From the NCBI GenBank assembly GCA_016292785.1, contig JAEDFL010000006.1, forward strand, positions 1-64,000: a stretch of DNA of 64,000 bases. Reading direction: 5' to 3'. This DNA comes from Clostridiaceae bacterium. Its GTDB lineage: Bacteria > Bacillota > Clostridia > Oscillospirales > Acutalibacteraceae. Below the pieces are notes generated by a model. That model had not been told where the DNA came from and did no database searches. It was given only the letters and a program-made list of their open reading frames with translations. Made by a program: the position numbers and the translations under genes. Of the stretch, positions 52,218-59,900 are shown one piece after another (the first letter of the stretch is position 1; every line of letters begins with the position of its first letter).

Positions 52218-53276
52218 TTAAACACCCAATAATTGCTGGTCAAATTGATACAGCACCTCGTTGACCTCAAAGATATCCTTATAGTTCCCCGTCTTGATAA
52301 AATATTCGATTATTACGTCGAATTTATACGCATGGGACAGGCACATTCCGACGGTGCTCAGAAGATGATTCGCTTCGCTCAAATTAAGCCTCAGACCTAT
52401 CGCAAAGGAAACGGCGGTCACCTTGCTCGGCTTGTAATTCCTGTTGCACTTGATTTTTGAAAAAGTCTTTTTGTCAACATTGGATTTCTTGTAGCACTCG
52501 ACGTCGGTAACTCCCTTTTGGTCTATGTAATAAAACAGCGTTTCCGCAAAGCCCTTGTCCATCGACCTGAAAATCTCGTCAAAATCGGGCTTGGCTTCAA
52601 TCGACATCGCAGCCTGACAGTCCGGTATCATTCTGTCTGCGCAGGTCGTTTCTTTCGGCTCGGAATAATTGTACGGGATGCTTTCGAGCGAGACACTTTC
52701 CTGCGGAGAACAATTTTTGCAGTACCGTTCAAGCACATCTTCGTTGTGCGCCCTTATGTAATTATCGTCAACATAAGCGGTGATATCGCTGAACAGCTTT
52801 CGGCTTATCTCGTACGCCCTTTTGTCATAGACAAGCAGATACACCGTCATTTCGTGGTTTAGCAGAAAATCCGTTATCACGGCGGTTGCAATTCTTATCA
52901 CCTTGTCCTTGGGATATCCGTACGAGCCGGACGAGATGAGCGGTATAGCTACGCTTTCGCAGTTGTACTCCGCCGCAAGCTTCAAACATTCCTTATAGCA
53001 GGAAATAAGCATCTCCTTTGGATTTCTGATGCTGTACCAGTTCGGTCCGGCGGTGTGGATAATATACTTGCACGGAAGTCTGAACGCAGGCGTAATCACA
53101 GCCGAGCCGACCTTACAGCCGCCGAGCTTTTTGCAGTATTCGTCCAGCTCGGGACCTGCCGCCGCATGCACGGCGAGGTCTGCGCCGCCGCCCGGAATAA
53201 GGTGACGATTGGTGGGATTGACTATTGCGTCACACGCAATTTTTGTAATATCCTGTCTTATAATTTTCAGCGGCAT
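52218..53276 (-). CDS. Macro-domain protein with C-terminal HTH-like domain
   Basis: This 352-aa protein has an N-terminal macro domain (about 1-180) with DAIVNPTNRHLIPGGGADLAV and the ISSGSYGYPKDKVIRIA loop, expected to bind or hydrolyse ADP-ribose species. A low-complexity linker with two CxxC-like sites follows. The C-terminal domain (about 255-352) has YKKSNVDKKTFSKIKCNRNY and SKVTAVSFAIGLRLNLSEA, a helical, helix-turn-helix-like module. Macro proteins with this C-terminus occur in Clostridia. ATG 53276 has GAGGA nine bases upstream. Its ADP-ribose substrate and DNA/RNA target are unknown. Confidence 0.88.
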   Translation of the reverse strand: MPLKIIRQDITKIACDAIVNPTNRHLIPGGGADLAVHAAAGPELDEYCKKLGGCKVGSAVITPAFRLPCKYIIHTAGPNWYSIRNPKEMLISCYKECLKLAAEYNCESVAIPLISSGSYGYPKDKVIRIATAVITDFLLNHEMTVYLLVYDKRAYEISRKLFSDITAYVDDNYIRAHNEDVLERYCKNCSPQESVSLESIPYNYSEPKETTCADRMIPDCQAAMSIEAKPDFDEIFRSMDKGFAETLFYYIDQKGVTDVECYKKSNVDKKTFSKIKCNRNYKPSKVTAVSFAIGLRLNLSEANHLLSTVGMCLSHAYKFDVIIEYFIKTGNYKDIFEVNEVLYQFDQQLLGV

Positions 53277-53311
53277 TTTTCTCATTCCTCGGCAAAAGTT
53301 CATTTTTTCAG

Positions 53312-53340
53312 ATTATAGCACAGCGTCAAGTCTAAGTCAA
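53312..53340 (-). promoter_or_regulatory. Promoter of the macro-domain gene
   Basis: Minus-strand TTGACT (53335-53340), 17-bp spacer and TATAAT (53312-53317). Confidence 0.75.
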
Positions 53341-53452
53341 CGCCACAAGCCGACGTATTCGAGACAGACGAAGTAACAAAAGTGTATTACTCTTTCTTCC
53401 GTTTTAGGAAATATTTTTCTCTAAAAAAATGAGGGAATATACTTCTTTTTTC

Positions 53453-53481
53453 TTGACCTCAGGCTTGATTATTGGTATTAT
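53453..53481 (+). promoter_or_regulatory. Promoter of rpe
   Basis: TTGACC (53453-53458), 17-bp spacer and TATTAT (53476-53481), leaving a leader of about 26 nt. Confidence 0.7.
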
Positions 53482-53513
53482 ATTATATATGTAATTACGG
53501 AAGGGTGTTTCTT

Positions 53514-54158
53514 ATGGTATTGATTGCTCCGTCTGTTCTTTCCTGTGATTTTTCAAAAATGGGCAAAGAAACGGCTCGCATGGACGCCTGCGGTGCGGAC
53601 TGGATCCATATTGACGTCATGGACGGTCATTTTGTGCCCAATATCACTTTCGGCGCTCCCGTTGTCAAGTGCGTCAGAAAATGCACCGACAAGGTTTTCG
53701 ACTGTCATCTTATGATAAGCGATCCGCTCAAATATGTTGACGATTTCGTCAAGGCAGGTGCGGATATAATCGACTTTCATATCGAGTCTGACTCTCCCGT
53801 TGATGAAACCCTTGACAAAATAATTGCAAGCGGCTGTAAGGCAGGTCTTGCCGTCAAGCCGAACACCCCCGTTGAAACGATATTTCCCTATCTTGACAAG
53901 CTCAGTATGGCTCTGATAATGACGGTTGAGCCGGGCTTCGGCGGTCAGAAATTTATGGGCGATATGATGGGTAAAATAACCGCCCTGCGTGAAGAATGTG
54001 CAAGGCGTAATTTGAATATCGACATTCAGGTTGACGGCGGTATTTCTGAGACAACCGCTCCTGTCGCAGTCGAAGCAGGGGCGAATGTGCTTGTTGCAGG
54101 CAGTGCAATCTTCGGCTCGCCCGATCCCGAAAAAACAATACGGGCATTGAGAGGTTGA
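53514..54158 (+). CDS. rpe: Ribulose-phosphate 3-epimerase
   Basis: This 214-aa TIM-barrel enzyme interconverts ribulose 5-phosphate and xylulose 5-phosphate. IAPSVLSCDFSKM at the N-terminus, HIDVMDGHFVPNITFG near 32-48 and MTVEPGFGGQKFM near 138 are diagnostic. ATG 53514 follows GGAAGGGTG. It stands alone, convergent with mecA with only 3 bp between stops and no terminator between them. Confidence 0.96.
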   Translation: MVLIAPSVLSCDFSKMGKETARMDACGADWIHIDVMDGHFVPNITFGAPVVKCVRKCTDKVFDCHLMISDPLKYVDDFVKAGADIIDFHIESDSPVDETLDKIIASGCKAGLAVKPNTPVETIFPYLDKLSMALIMTVEPGFGGQKFMGDMMGKITALREECARRNLNIDIQVDGGISETTAPVAVEAGANVLVAGSAIFGSPDPEKTIRALRG

Positions 54159-54161
54159 TTA

Positions 54162-54680
54162 TCATTTTATCTTTGTCCAATGCTCGTGAGTGACGGCAAC
54201 GGTCAGTCTGTCCTTGCCGACAAATTTTCCGTATTCGCCGAGCATACGACCGAGACCGCTCGCAGTCTGAGTTCTCAGCTCAAGACGGTATTTTCTCCCG
54301 TCCGTAAAAATATGTCTGACAGCGTCCTCCGGCAGCAGCTTCATCAGGTCAAGCATATCGTCAACATTTTCAAATTCAAATATTCGGCTCTGATCGTTTT
54401 TTGAAATGACTGTCTCGGGTTTTCTGTTCATTCCGCTTGCAACGGTGAACATCAGAAGACAGCCGCCGCAGGGATCGGGAGCCGCTTCAATCATCAGACT
54501 TCCCGACGGATCAACGTCACGTCCCGTATCTCTGCGGACGGTATCGAGAATTGTCCAGATCACACGCCGGGTTTCAATATTGGAATAATCCATATCATCG
54601 TATGTAATATCAAGGTCGATCATATCGTCACGGCTTAATCCCACTAAAAATTTATTGCTGCTTATCGGTTGAATATCCAT
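54162..54680 (-). CDS. mecA: MecA-family adaptor protein
   Basis: This 172-aa protein resembles MecA adaptors that deliver substrates to ClpC/ClpP. Its N-terminal domain (GLSRDDMIDLDITYDDMDYSN, then TRRVIWTILDTVRRDTG) and C-terminal domain (RKYRLELRTQ, then LGRMLGEYGKF) are in the usual order with an acidic linker. ATG 54680 is chosen because GAGGAG lies 8 bases upstream. Shorter than B. subtilis MecA. Substrates unknown. Confidence 0.85.
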   Translation of the reverse strand: MDIQPISSNKFLVGLSRDDMIDLDITYDDMDYSNIETRRVIWTILDTVRRDTGRDVDPSGSLMIEAAPDPCGGCLLMFTVASGMNRKPETVISKNDQSRIFEFENVDDMLDLMKLLPEDAVRHIFTDGRKYRLELRTQTASGLGRMLGEYGKFVGKDRLTVAVTHEHWTKIK

Positions 54681-54711
54681 TCTCACATCTCCTCATAAAC
54701 GTGTTACTTAA

Positions 54712-54740
54712 AGTATATGACCGTTAAAATCGGTATTCAA
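54712..54740 (-). promoter_or_regulatory. Promoter of mecA
   Basis: Minus-strand TTGAAT (54735-54740), 17-bp spacer and TATACT (54712-54717). Confidence 0.65.
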
Positions 54741-54809
54741 CCATCAAAATATGGCAAAACCATTTTAAAAGCCGACATTACATTATATGCCGCTTTCAGG
54801 AGTAACAGC

Positions 54810-55145
54810 ATGGAAAAATATCAAAAATATAATAAGCGCCGCAAGAGCATAACGGAATTTCGTTCCTCTTACAGCGACAATAAAAAATACTTCATCAGCA
54901 CGGACAGAAAAAGCTCTTGGATGCCCGTGGTGAAATACATCACCATTGCGATTTTTTTCATCGTCTTTGTAATCGCAGGCTTTCTGATAACCGACGCTCT
55001 GCTTGAAATTTCCGAGGCTCCCTATGTTGCCGAGGAAACGACTGTCCGTGAAGAAAAGACAGAGATCGACAAGAAGTATTTTGAAAACATAGTTACAAAA
55101 ACGCCCGATGAGATCACAACGGGCAGCAAAGGTTCGACAAATTAA
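54810..55145 (+). CDS. Small single-pass membrane protein
   Basis: This 111-aa protein has a basic N-terminus, one membrane helix (YITIAIFFIVFVIAGFLITDAL, near 43-64) and an extracytoplasmic Glu/Thr/Lys-rich tail. No family is recognised. ATG 54810 follows AGGAG at good spacing. The GH13 gene begins directly after its stop, so it heads a five-gene plus-strand run (54810-59849), which implies an accessory or anchoring role. Confidence 0.65.
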   Translation: MEKYQKYNKRRKSITEFRSSYSDNKKYFISTDRKSSWMPVVKYITIAIFFIVFVIAGFLITDALLEISEAPYVAEETTVREEKTEIDKKYFENIVTKTPDEITTGSKGSTN

Positions 55146-57008
55146 ATGTATATTCCCTATAACTCAAGACTTGAATATCACAAGAGCATATTCGGGGCAG
55201 TAAAGACACGTCAGAAAGTCACTTTCCGCATAATTCTGCCCCGTGATTTTTGCTGTCACGCCGCAAAGCTTGTAATCAAAAAAGCCGGGGAAAGCGATTA
55301 CAGATATATCAATATGCAATGGGACTGTATGGAGGGCTACGGCGAGGAATGGTGGAGACTCGACTTTTCCGCCGAGGATGCCGCTCTGTACTTCTATCAT
55401 TTTGAATACGACACCTCGTGGGGAACAAGCCGCATTTTTCATTTCGGCAACGGTATCGCCTCAATCCAAAGCGAGGGTGAGGACTGGCAGCTCACGGTTT
55501 ACGACGAAAATTTCCGAACACCCGAATGGCTCAAGGGCGGAGTTATATATCAGATATTTCCCGACCGTTTTGCCTTTTCGGATACTAAAAAGCAAAACGT
55601 ACCGTCCGACAGAGTTTTACGGACGGACAGGGACGGCGAGCCTTACTGGAAGCCGACCGCCGAGGGTAAGGTGCTGAACAACGACTATTTCGGCGGCGAT
55701 CTCAGGGGGATCGAGCAGAAGCTGGATTACCTCAAATCCCTCGGAGTGACCTGTGTTTATCTCAATCCGATCTTCGAGGCTCAGAGCAACCACCGTTACG
55801 ACACGGCGGACTATGAAAAAATTGACCCCCTGCTTGGCACGGAAAAGGACTTTTGCTCCCTTTGCCGTTCTGCGGAAAAGCTCGGAATAAAAATAATATT
55901 AGACGGCGTTTTCAGTCACACGGGCGACGACAGCAAATACTTCAACCGTTATTCCCGTTACGACAGTCTCGGCGCATATCAGTCCAAAAGCTCTCCCTAT
56001 TTCGGCTGGTACAAGTTCAACGAATGGCCCGACGATTACGAGAGCTGGTGGGGAATAAAGATTCTGCCCGAGGTTATCGAAGAAAACCCCGATTTTATCG
56101 ACTATATAACAGGCTCAAACGGCATTGCACGCAAATGGCTTCGGCTCGGTGCGGCAGGCTGGCGGCTTGATGTTGCGGACGAGCTGCCCGACGAATTTCT
56201 CGACAGCTTCCGCAAAGCGGTAAAAGAAGAAAAAATCGACGCCCTCGTTCTCGGAGAGGTCTGGGAGGATGCTTCAAACAAATCGAGCTACGGCAAGCTC
56301 CGCCGATATCTGCTCGGCGATCAGCTTGACAGCGTGATGAACTATCCCTTTGCCAATGCTGTAATCGACTTTGTCCGTGAGGCAAATGCGGAGCTTTTTG
56401 CTTCGAGGGTTATGAGCATTGTCGAGAATTATCCCAAGGAAGTCCTTGATGTGCTGATGAATCATATCTCCACTCACGACACGATGAGGGCAATCACGGC
56501 TCTTGCCGGTGAAAGCTGCAGCTTCCGTGACCGCAAGTGGCAGAGCACACATTCGCTGGACGAAAAAGACTATGCCTACGGCGTAAGACTGCTGAAAGCC
56601 GCTTCGGCAATGCAGTTTGCCCTGCCCGGAGTGCCGACCGTGTACTACGGTGACGAGGCAGGTATGCAGGGCTACAAGGATCCGTTTAACCGCCGCTGTT
56701 ATCCCTGGGGCAAGGAAAATCCCGAGCTTATCGAGTGGTATAAAACGCTCGGAAAGGTCAGAGCCGAAAATCCCGTATTCAAGGACGGACGGTTTGAAAT
56801 CCTTTCCTCGGTTGCAGGCTGTGTTGCCTTTTCAAGAAAGAACGACAGCGAAGCAATACTTGTAATTTCAAACAGCAATCCTCACCCGATAACCTACTAT
56901 GTCAGATCGGAGTGGTGCAACGCAGAGGATCTTCTCGGCAACTGCACCGTGACCGCCAATATGGTGGATATTGAAGAAAAATCAACAGTTATTTTGAAAA
57001 GAAAGTGA
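55146..57008 (+). CDS. GH13 alpha-amylase family glycosidase (neopullulanase-like)
   Basis: This 620-aa cytoplasmic enzyme has an N-terminal beta domain (about 1-130, CBM34-like) and a GH13 TIM barrel starting at GVIYQIFPDRF near residue 133. Conserved regions are DGVFSHTGDDSKYF (near 252), the nucleophile Asp in GWRLDVADELP (near 340), the acid/base Glu in LGEVWEDAS (near 370) and NHISTHDT (near 442). Likely hydrolyses alpha-1,4/1,6 malto-oligosaccharides or cyclodextrins taken up by the cell. No signal peptide. ATG 55146 abuts the previous stop with only a weak ribosome site. Confidence 0.92.
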   Translation: MYIPYNSRLEYHKSIFGAVKTRQKVTFRIILPRDFCCHAAKLVIKKAGESDYRYINMQWDCMEGYGEEWWRLDFSAEDAALYFYHFEYDTSWGTSRIFHFGNGIASIQSEGEDWQLTVYDENFRTPEWLKGGVIYQIFPDRFAFSDTKKQNVPSDRVLRTDRDGEPYWKPTAEGKVLNNDYFGGDLRGIEQKLDYLKSLGVTCVYLNPIFEAQSNHRYDTADYEKIDPLLGTEKDFCSLCRSAEKLGIKIILDGVFSHTGDDSKYFNRYSRYDSLGAYQSKSSPYFGWYKFNEWPDDYESWWGIKILPEVIEENPDFIDYITGSNGIARKWLRLGAAGWRLDVADELPDEFLDSFRKAVKEEKIDALVLGEVWEDASNKSSYGKLRRYLLGDQLDSVMNYPFANAVIDFVREANAELFASRVMSIVENYPKEVLDVLMNHISTHDTMRAITALAGESCSFRDRKWQSTHSLDEKDYAYGVRLLKAASAMQFALPGVPTVYYGDEAGMQGYKDPFNRRCYPWGKENPELIEWYKTLGKVRAENPVFKDGRFEILSSVAGCVAFSRKNDSEAILVISNSNPHPITYYVRSEWCNAEDLLGNCTVTANMVDIEEKSTVILKRK

Positions 57009-57013
57009 TATAT

Positions 57014-57892
57014 ATGGCATTTAGAGGTCATAAGTTCAAAACAAGCAAACAGGACAAAAAGAGCGATCTCCTGCGTTTTTTTGCAGCTTTTCTCGCATTC
57101 GCTCTTGTATTCGGCTCAATTTCTGCCGTCGTGATTTTCAGACACAATCAAATATCCCTGAAAAGCATTTTTTCAAAGGAGACAACCACGTCCGACTCGG
57201 AGGAAACAACAACCGAGGAGCAGAATATAACCCCGACCGAGCTAAGCGGAAAAACCAATTTCCTGATTTTCTGTTCCGCCGACGACTATTCGGAAATGTA
57301 TTTTCTGCACATTATCGAAGCGGATATGGACAACTGTATTCTGAAAGTCCGTCCTCTCAATCCCGACGGTAAATCGGCGGACGGCAAGTCCTACGTTCAG
57401 ATACTCAAAGAGAGCGGCGCAGGCAGGCTTATTTCTGCGGTCGCCCAAAAGGAGAACATCGAGATCGCCAAATACGCAGGCTCTACGGCGGAAACCTTTG
57501 CCCTTGCAATCAACTATATGGACGGTCTGCCTTACAACGTAAACGAGCGCATCGAATACCGAACGGACGAATACACCCTCATTCTCACTCAGGGCAATCA
57601 GACAATCAAGGGTGAAACGCTGATCAAATACTTCAGGTATTGCAAAACTCTCGGCACGGAGGGAATGAGGACTCAGGGCAAGCTCGTCTGTGCGATGCTT
57701 GACAGCTTTATAAATCCCAAGAACGTTGAAAACGGTTCTATTATTTATCAAAAGCTGCTTACAAAGCTCGATTCCAACAGCGATATCTCGTTCTTTGAGG
57801 CGGCGGAAGCAATGGCAACAATAAAGGCGTTCTGCAATTCTGATCAGAGAAAAAATTCAACCGTTATTATAAACGATTCAAGCATATCCTAA
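57014..57892 (+). CDS. Membrane-anchored LCP-like protein, apparently lacking catalytic residues
   Basis: This 292-aa protein has one N-terminal membrane helix (LLRFFAAFLAFALVFGSISAVVIF), a Thr/Glu linker and an extracytoplasmic domain. The domain order is reminiscent of LytR-CpsA-Psr: TNFLIFCSADD, AINYMDGLPYNVNERIEY and LIKYFRYCKTLGTEG. The usual arginine motif after the first core (IPRDT type) is absent (VRPLNPD instead). A GTG at 57005 overlapping the GH13 stop is an alternative start. Possibly a non-catalytic wall-polymer protein. Confidence 0.55.
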   Translation: MAFRGHKFKTSKQDKKSDLLRFFAAFLAFALVFGSISAVVIFRHNQISLKSIFSKETTTSDSEETTTEEQNITPTELSGKTNFLIFCSADDYSEMYFLHIIEADMDNCILKVRPLNPDGKSADGKSYVQILKESGAGRLISAVAQKENIEIAKYAGSTAETFALAINYMDGLPYNVNERIEYRTDEYTLILTQGNQTIKGETLIKYFRYCKTLGTEGMRTQGKLVCAMLDSFINPKNVENGSIIYQKLLTKLDSNSDISFFEAAEAMATIKAFCNSDQRKNSTVIINDSSIS

Positions 57893-57904
57893 GGAGGAAA
57901 ACAA

Positions 57905-59515
57905 ATGTCAGAAAAACCTATCAGAGGCTCTCAGCCTCAGCCCGACCACATTTTTATCAGCATCGCCGATGATGCGAAAACAACGATGAACGTCACCTGG
58001 AGGACAAGCACGGACGTTAAAAACGGCTATGTTCTTTACCGTGAGGACGGCACGGACGAGATTAAGCGTACCGAAGCCGATACCGAGGTTTTAAAAAGCG
58101 ATATTGATATCAGCAATATGTTCTGGGTAAAGCTGACCGGTCTCAAGCCCGATACAAAATATTTCTACACCTGCGGCGATGACAGCCACAGGAGTGACGA
58201 ATTCAGCTTCACTACCGAGCCTGAAAACCTTACTAAATTCAAATTTATCTGCGTTTCGGATCAGCAGAAGGGCGGCTGTAAATGTCCCGACTATTCTCAT
58301 TTTACCGAAATTCTCAAGACTGTTCTTGCCGAAAATCCTGACGCACGTTTCATTCTTACGGGCGGCGACAATACGGATTGCGGTCAGCACGAAGTCCAGT
58401 GGAACGGCGCATTTGAGGGCGTGAAAGGAATTGTCGAAAGCATTCCCTTTATGATGTCTGTCGGCAACCATGACAACCGAGGCTTCAAGGATTATGAGCA
58501 TGGCATCGGAAGATATTATGCCGAGCCTGCCGAGTTCTTTAACAATCAGTTCAAAGGCTCCTACGCATACGACGGCCCCGAAAACTGGAAGACGGAAAAC
58601 TATACCTTCAACTACGGCAATGTGCATTTCCAGGTTATCGGTGTAAACGGTCCGGAGGAAGTTAATCAATGGATGATCGACGACCTGAACAAAAACAGGA
58701 GAACGTGGAATATCGGTACATATCATTTCCCGATCTGCTATTCAGGCTCGGACTGCGCCAACTATGACGCTTATCCTGTTATGACAGAGGGCTTTGAAAT
58801 GCTCGACCTCGTTTTCTCAGGTCATGAGCACAACTTTGCAAGAAGCTTCCCCAGAAGAAACGAGGAGCTTTTCGAGCGTCCGTCACAGGGTACGATTCAC
58901 TATATGCTCGGCAATTCCAATCAGAATCCTCCGGGAACAAGAGCAATTTCAAAGGTTTGGCATTCCGCTTTCTACTGCGAGGAGGAGCCCGTCTCCGTCG
59001 TTGCGATAGTAGAGGTTGACGGCGAAAAAATCACCCTGACATCAAAGATTATCGAGGACGGCAGAATTGTTGACAAGTGTACAATCGACAAGGCAAAGGA
59101 CGAGATCACACCTTATGCCATCGCTCCGAAATTCAATCAGACTCGTATGACCTTTAAGGGTGCGCTGATGGGACTTTGCCAGTCCGCCGTACCGTGCGAG
59201 AATGTTGACGGAACGTGGTATGCCTGCTTCGGCACTCTTATCGGCTACATCGGCGGCTATGTTTTGAAGGAAAAGGGCAAGATCACGCTTGAAGCCTACG
59301 GCAAGAGGGTAGAGTTTTTTGAAAACAGCGATCAGGCAACCGTAAACGGAGAAACCGTTACAATCGGCGCAAAGGTGCTGAGACTTCGCAATCAGCTTTA
59401 TATGCCTGCCGACGCATGCGAGCTTTTTGATATGAGATGGGCATATGCCGCAAGGAACAATTTCATCTCGTTCGAGCATGAAGATGAATCTCTCCTGATA
59501 ACCGAACAGCCGTAA
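57905..59515 (+). CDS. Metallophosphoesterase with N-terminal FN3-like and C-terminal stalk-like domains
   Basis: This 536-aa purple-acid-phosphatase-like protein has an N-terminal FN3-type domain (about 10-105, TMNVTWRTSTDVKNGYVLYRE). The metallophosphatase core shows GGDNTDCG near 158, SVGNHDNRG near 185, HFPICYSG near 277 and GHEHNFARS near 306, with a variant first motif CVSDQQKGG. The C-terminus (about 420-536) resembles copper amine oxidase N-terminal-type stalk repeats. No signal peptide is visible, unlike most such enzymes. Substrate unknown. GGAGG precedes ATG 57905. Confidence 0.88.
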   Translation: MSEKPIRGSQPQPDHIFISIADDAKTTMNVTWRTSTDVKNGYVLYREDGTDEIKRTEADTEVLKSDIDISNMFWVKLTGLKPDTKYFYTCGDDSHRSDEFSFTTEPENLTKFKFICVSDQQKGGCKCPDYSHFTEILKTVLAENPDARFILTGGDNTDCGQHEVQWNGAFEGVKGIVESIPFMMSVGNHDNRGFKDYEHGIGRYYAEPAEFFNNQFKGSYAYDGPENWKTENYTFNYGNVHFQVIGVNGPEEVNQWMIDDLNKNRRTWNIGTYHFPICYSGSDCANYDAYPVMTEGFEMLDLVFSGHEHNFARSFPRRNEELFERPSQGTIHYMLGNSNQNPPGTRAISKVWHSAFYCEEEPVSVVAIVEVDGEKITLTSKIIEDGRIVDKCTIDKAKDEITPYAIAPKFNQTRMTFKGALMGLCQSAVPCENVDGTWYACFGTLIGYIGGYVLKEKGKITLEAYGKRVEFFENSDQATVNGETVTIGAKVLRLRNQLYMPADACELFDMRWAYAARNNFISFEHEDESLLITEQP

Positions 59516-59544
59516 TTGACAAATTGAAAAATATAATGTATAAT
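59516..59544 (+). promoter_or_regulatory. Promoter of the 94-aa membrane protein
   Basis: Perfect TTGACA (59516-59521), 17-bp spacer and TATAAT (59539-59544), starting right at the phosphoesterase stop codon. Confidence 0.8.
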
Positions 59545-59564
59545 CAAAATCGGAGCTGGTGACA

Positions 59565-59849
59565 ATGTCAAAGAAAAAAGCAGAACAGCAAACTAATATT
59601 GATCTGACCGACGTTCAGAAGCGTATGGATCAGTATGCAAAGGCGTGTGAACAAGAGAAGAAAGGCAAGATTACCGCCCTCTCTATGATCGGCGTCACAA
59701 TCGTCTGCCTTTTGATTCTTCTCATCGTCGGACTGAAGCTCAGCGGAGTAGGCTTCACCGCAGTTGTCGACGGGAACTCCGGACAGGTCACGGTCGTAGA
59801 TTCCGCAGATGTCAGCGGCACAAAGCTTGCCGACACCGTGACGAAATAA
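59565..59849 (+). CDS. Small single-pass membrane protein
   Basis: This 94-aa protein has a Lys/Gln-rich N-terminus with a short helical stretch, one membrane helix (MIGVTIVCLLILLIVGLKLS) and a Val/Asp/Ser-rich tail. No family is recognised. It has its own consensus promoter and ends at a strong terminator. ATG 59565 is preceded by GGAG at distance; GTG 59559 is an alternative. Confidence 0.65.
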   Translation: MSKKKAEQQTNIDLTDVQKRMDQYAKACEQEKKGKITALSMIGVTIVCLLILLIVGLKLSGVGFTAVVDGNSGQVTVVDSADVSGTKLADTVTK

Positions 59850-59857
59850 AAAAATTA

Positions 59858-59890
59858 GGGGCTGTCGCACTAAGACAGCCCCTTCATTAT
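59858..59890. terminator. Bidirectional terminator
   Basis: GGGGCTGTC-gcactaa-GACAGCCCC hairpin. The minus strand is followed by TAATTTTTTTA and the plus strand by TTCATTATTTATT. It closes both the small TM gene and the DUF4474 gene. Confidence 0.9.
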
Positions 59891-59900
59891 TTATTGCTAT

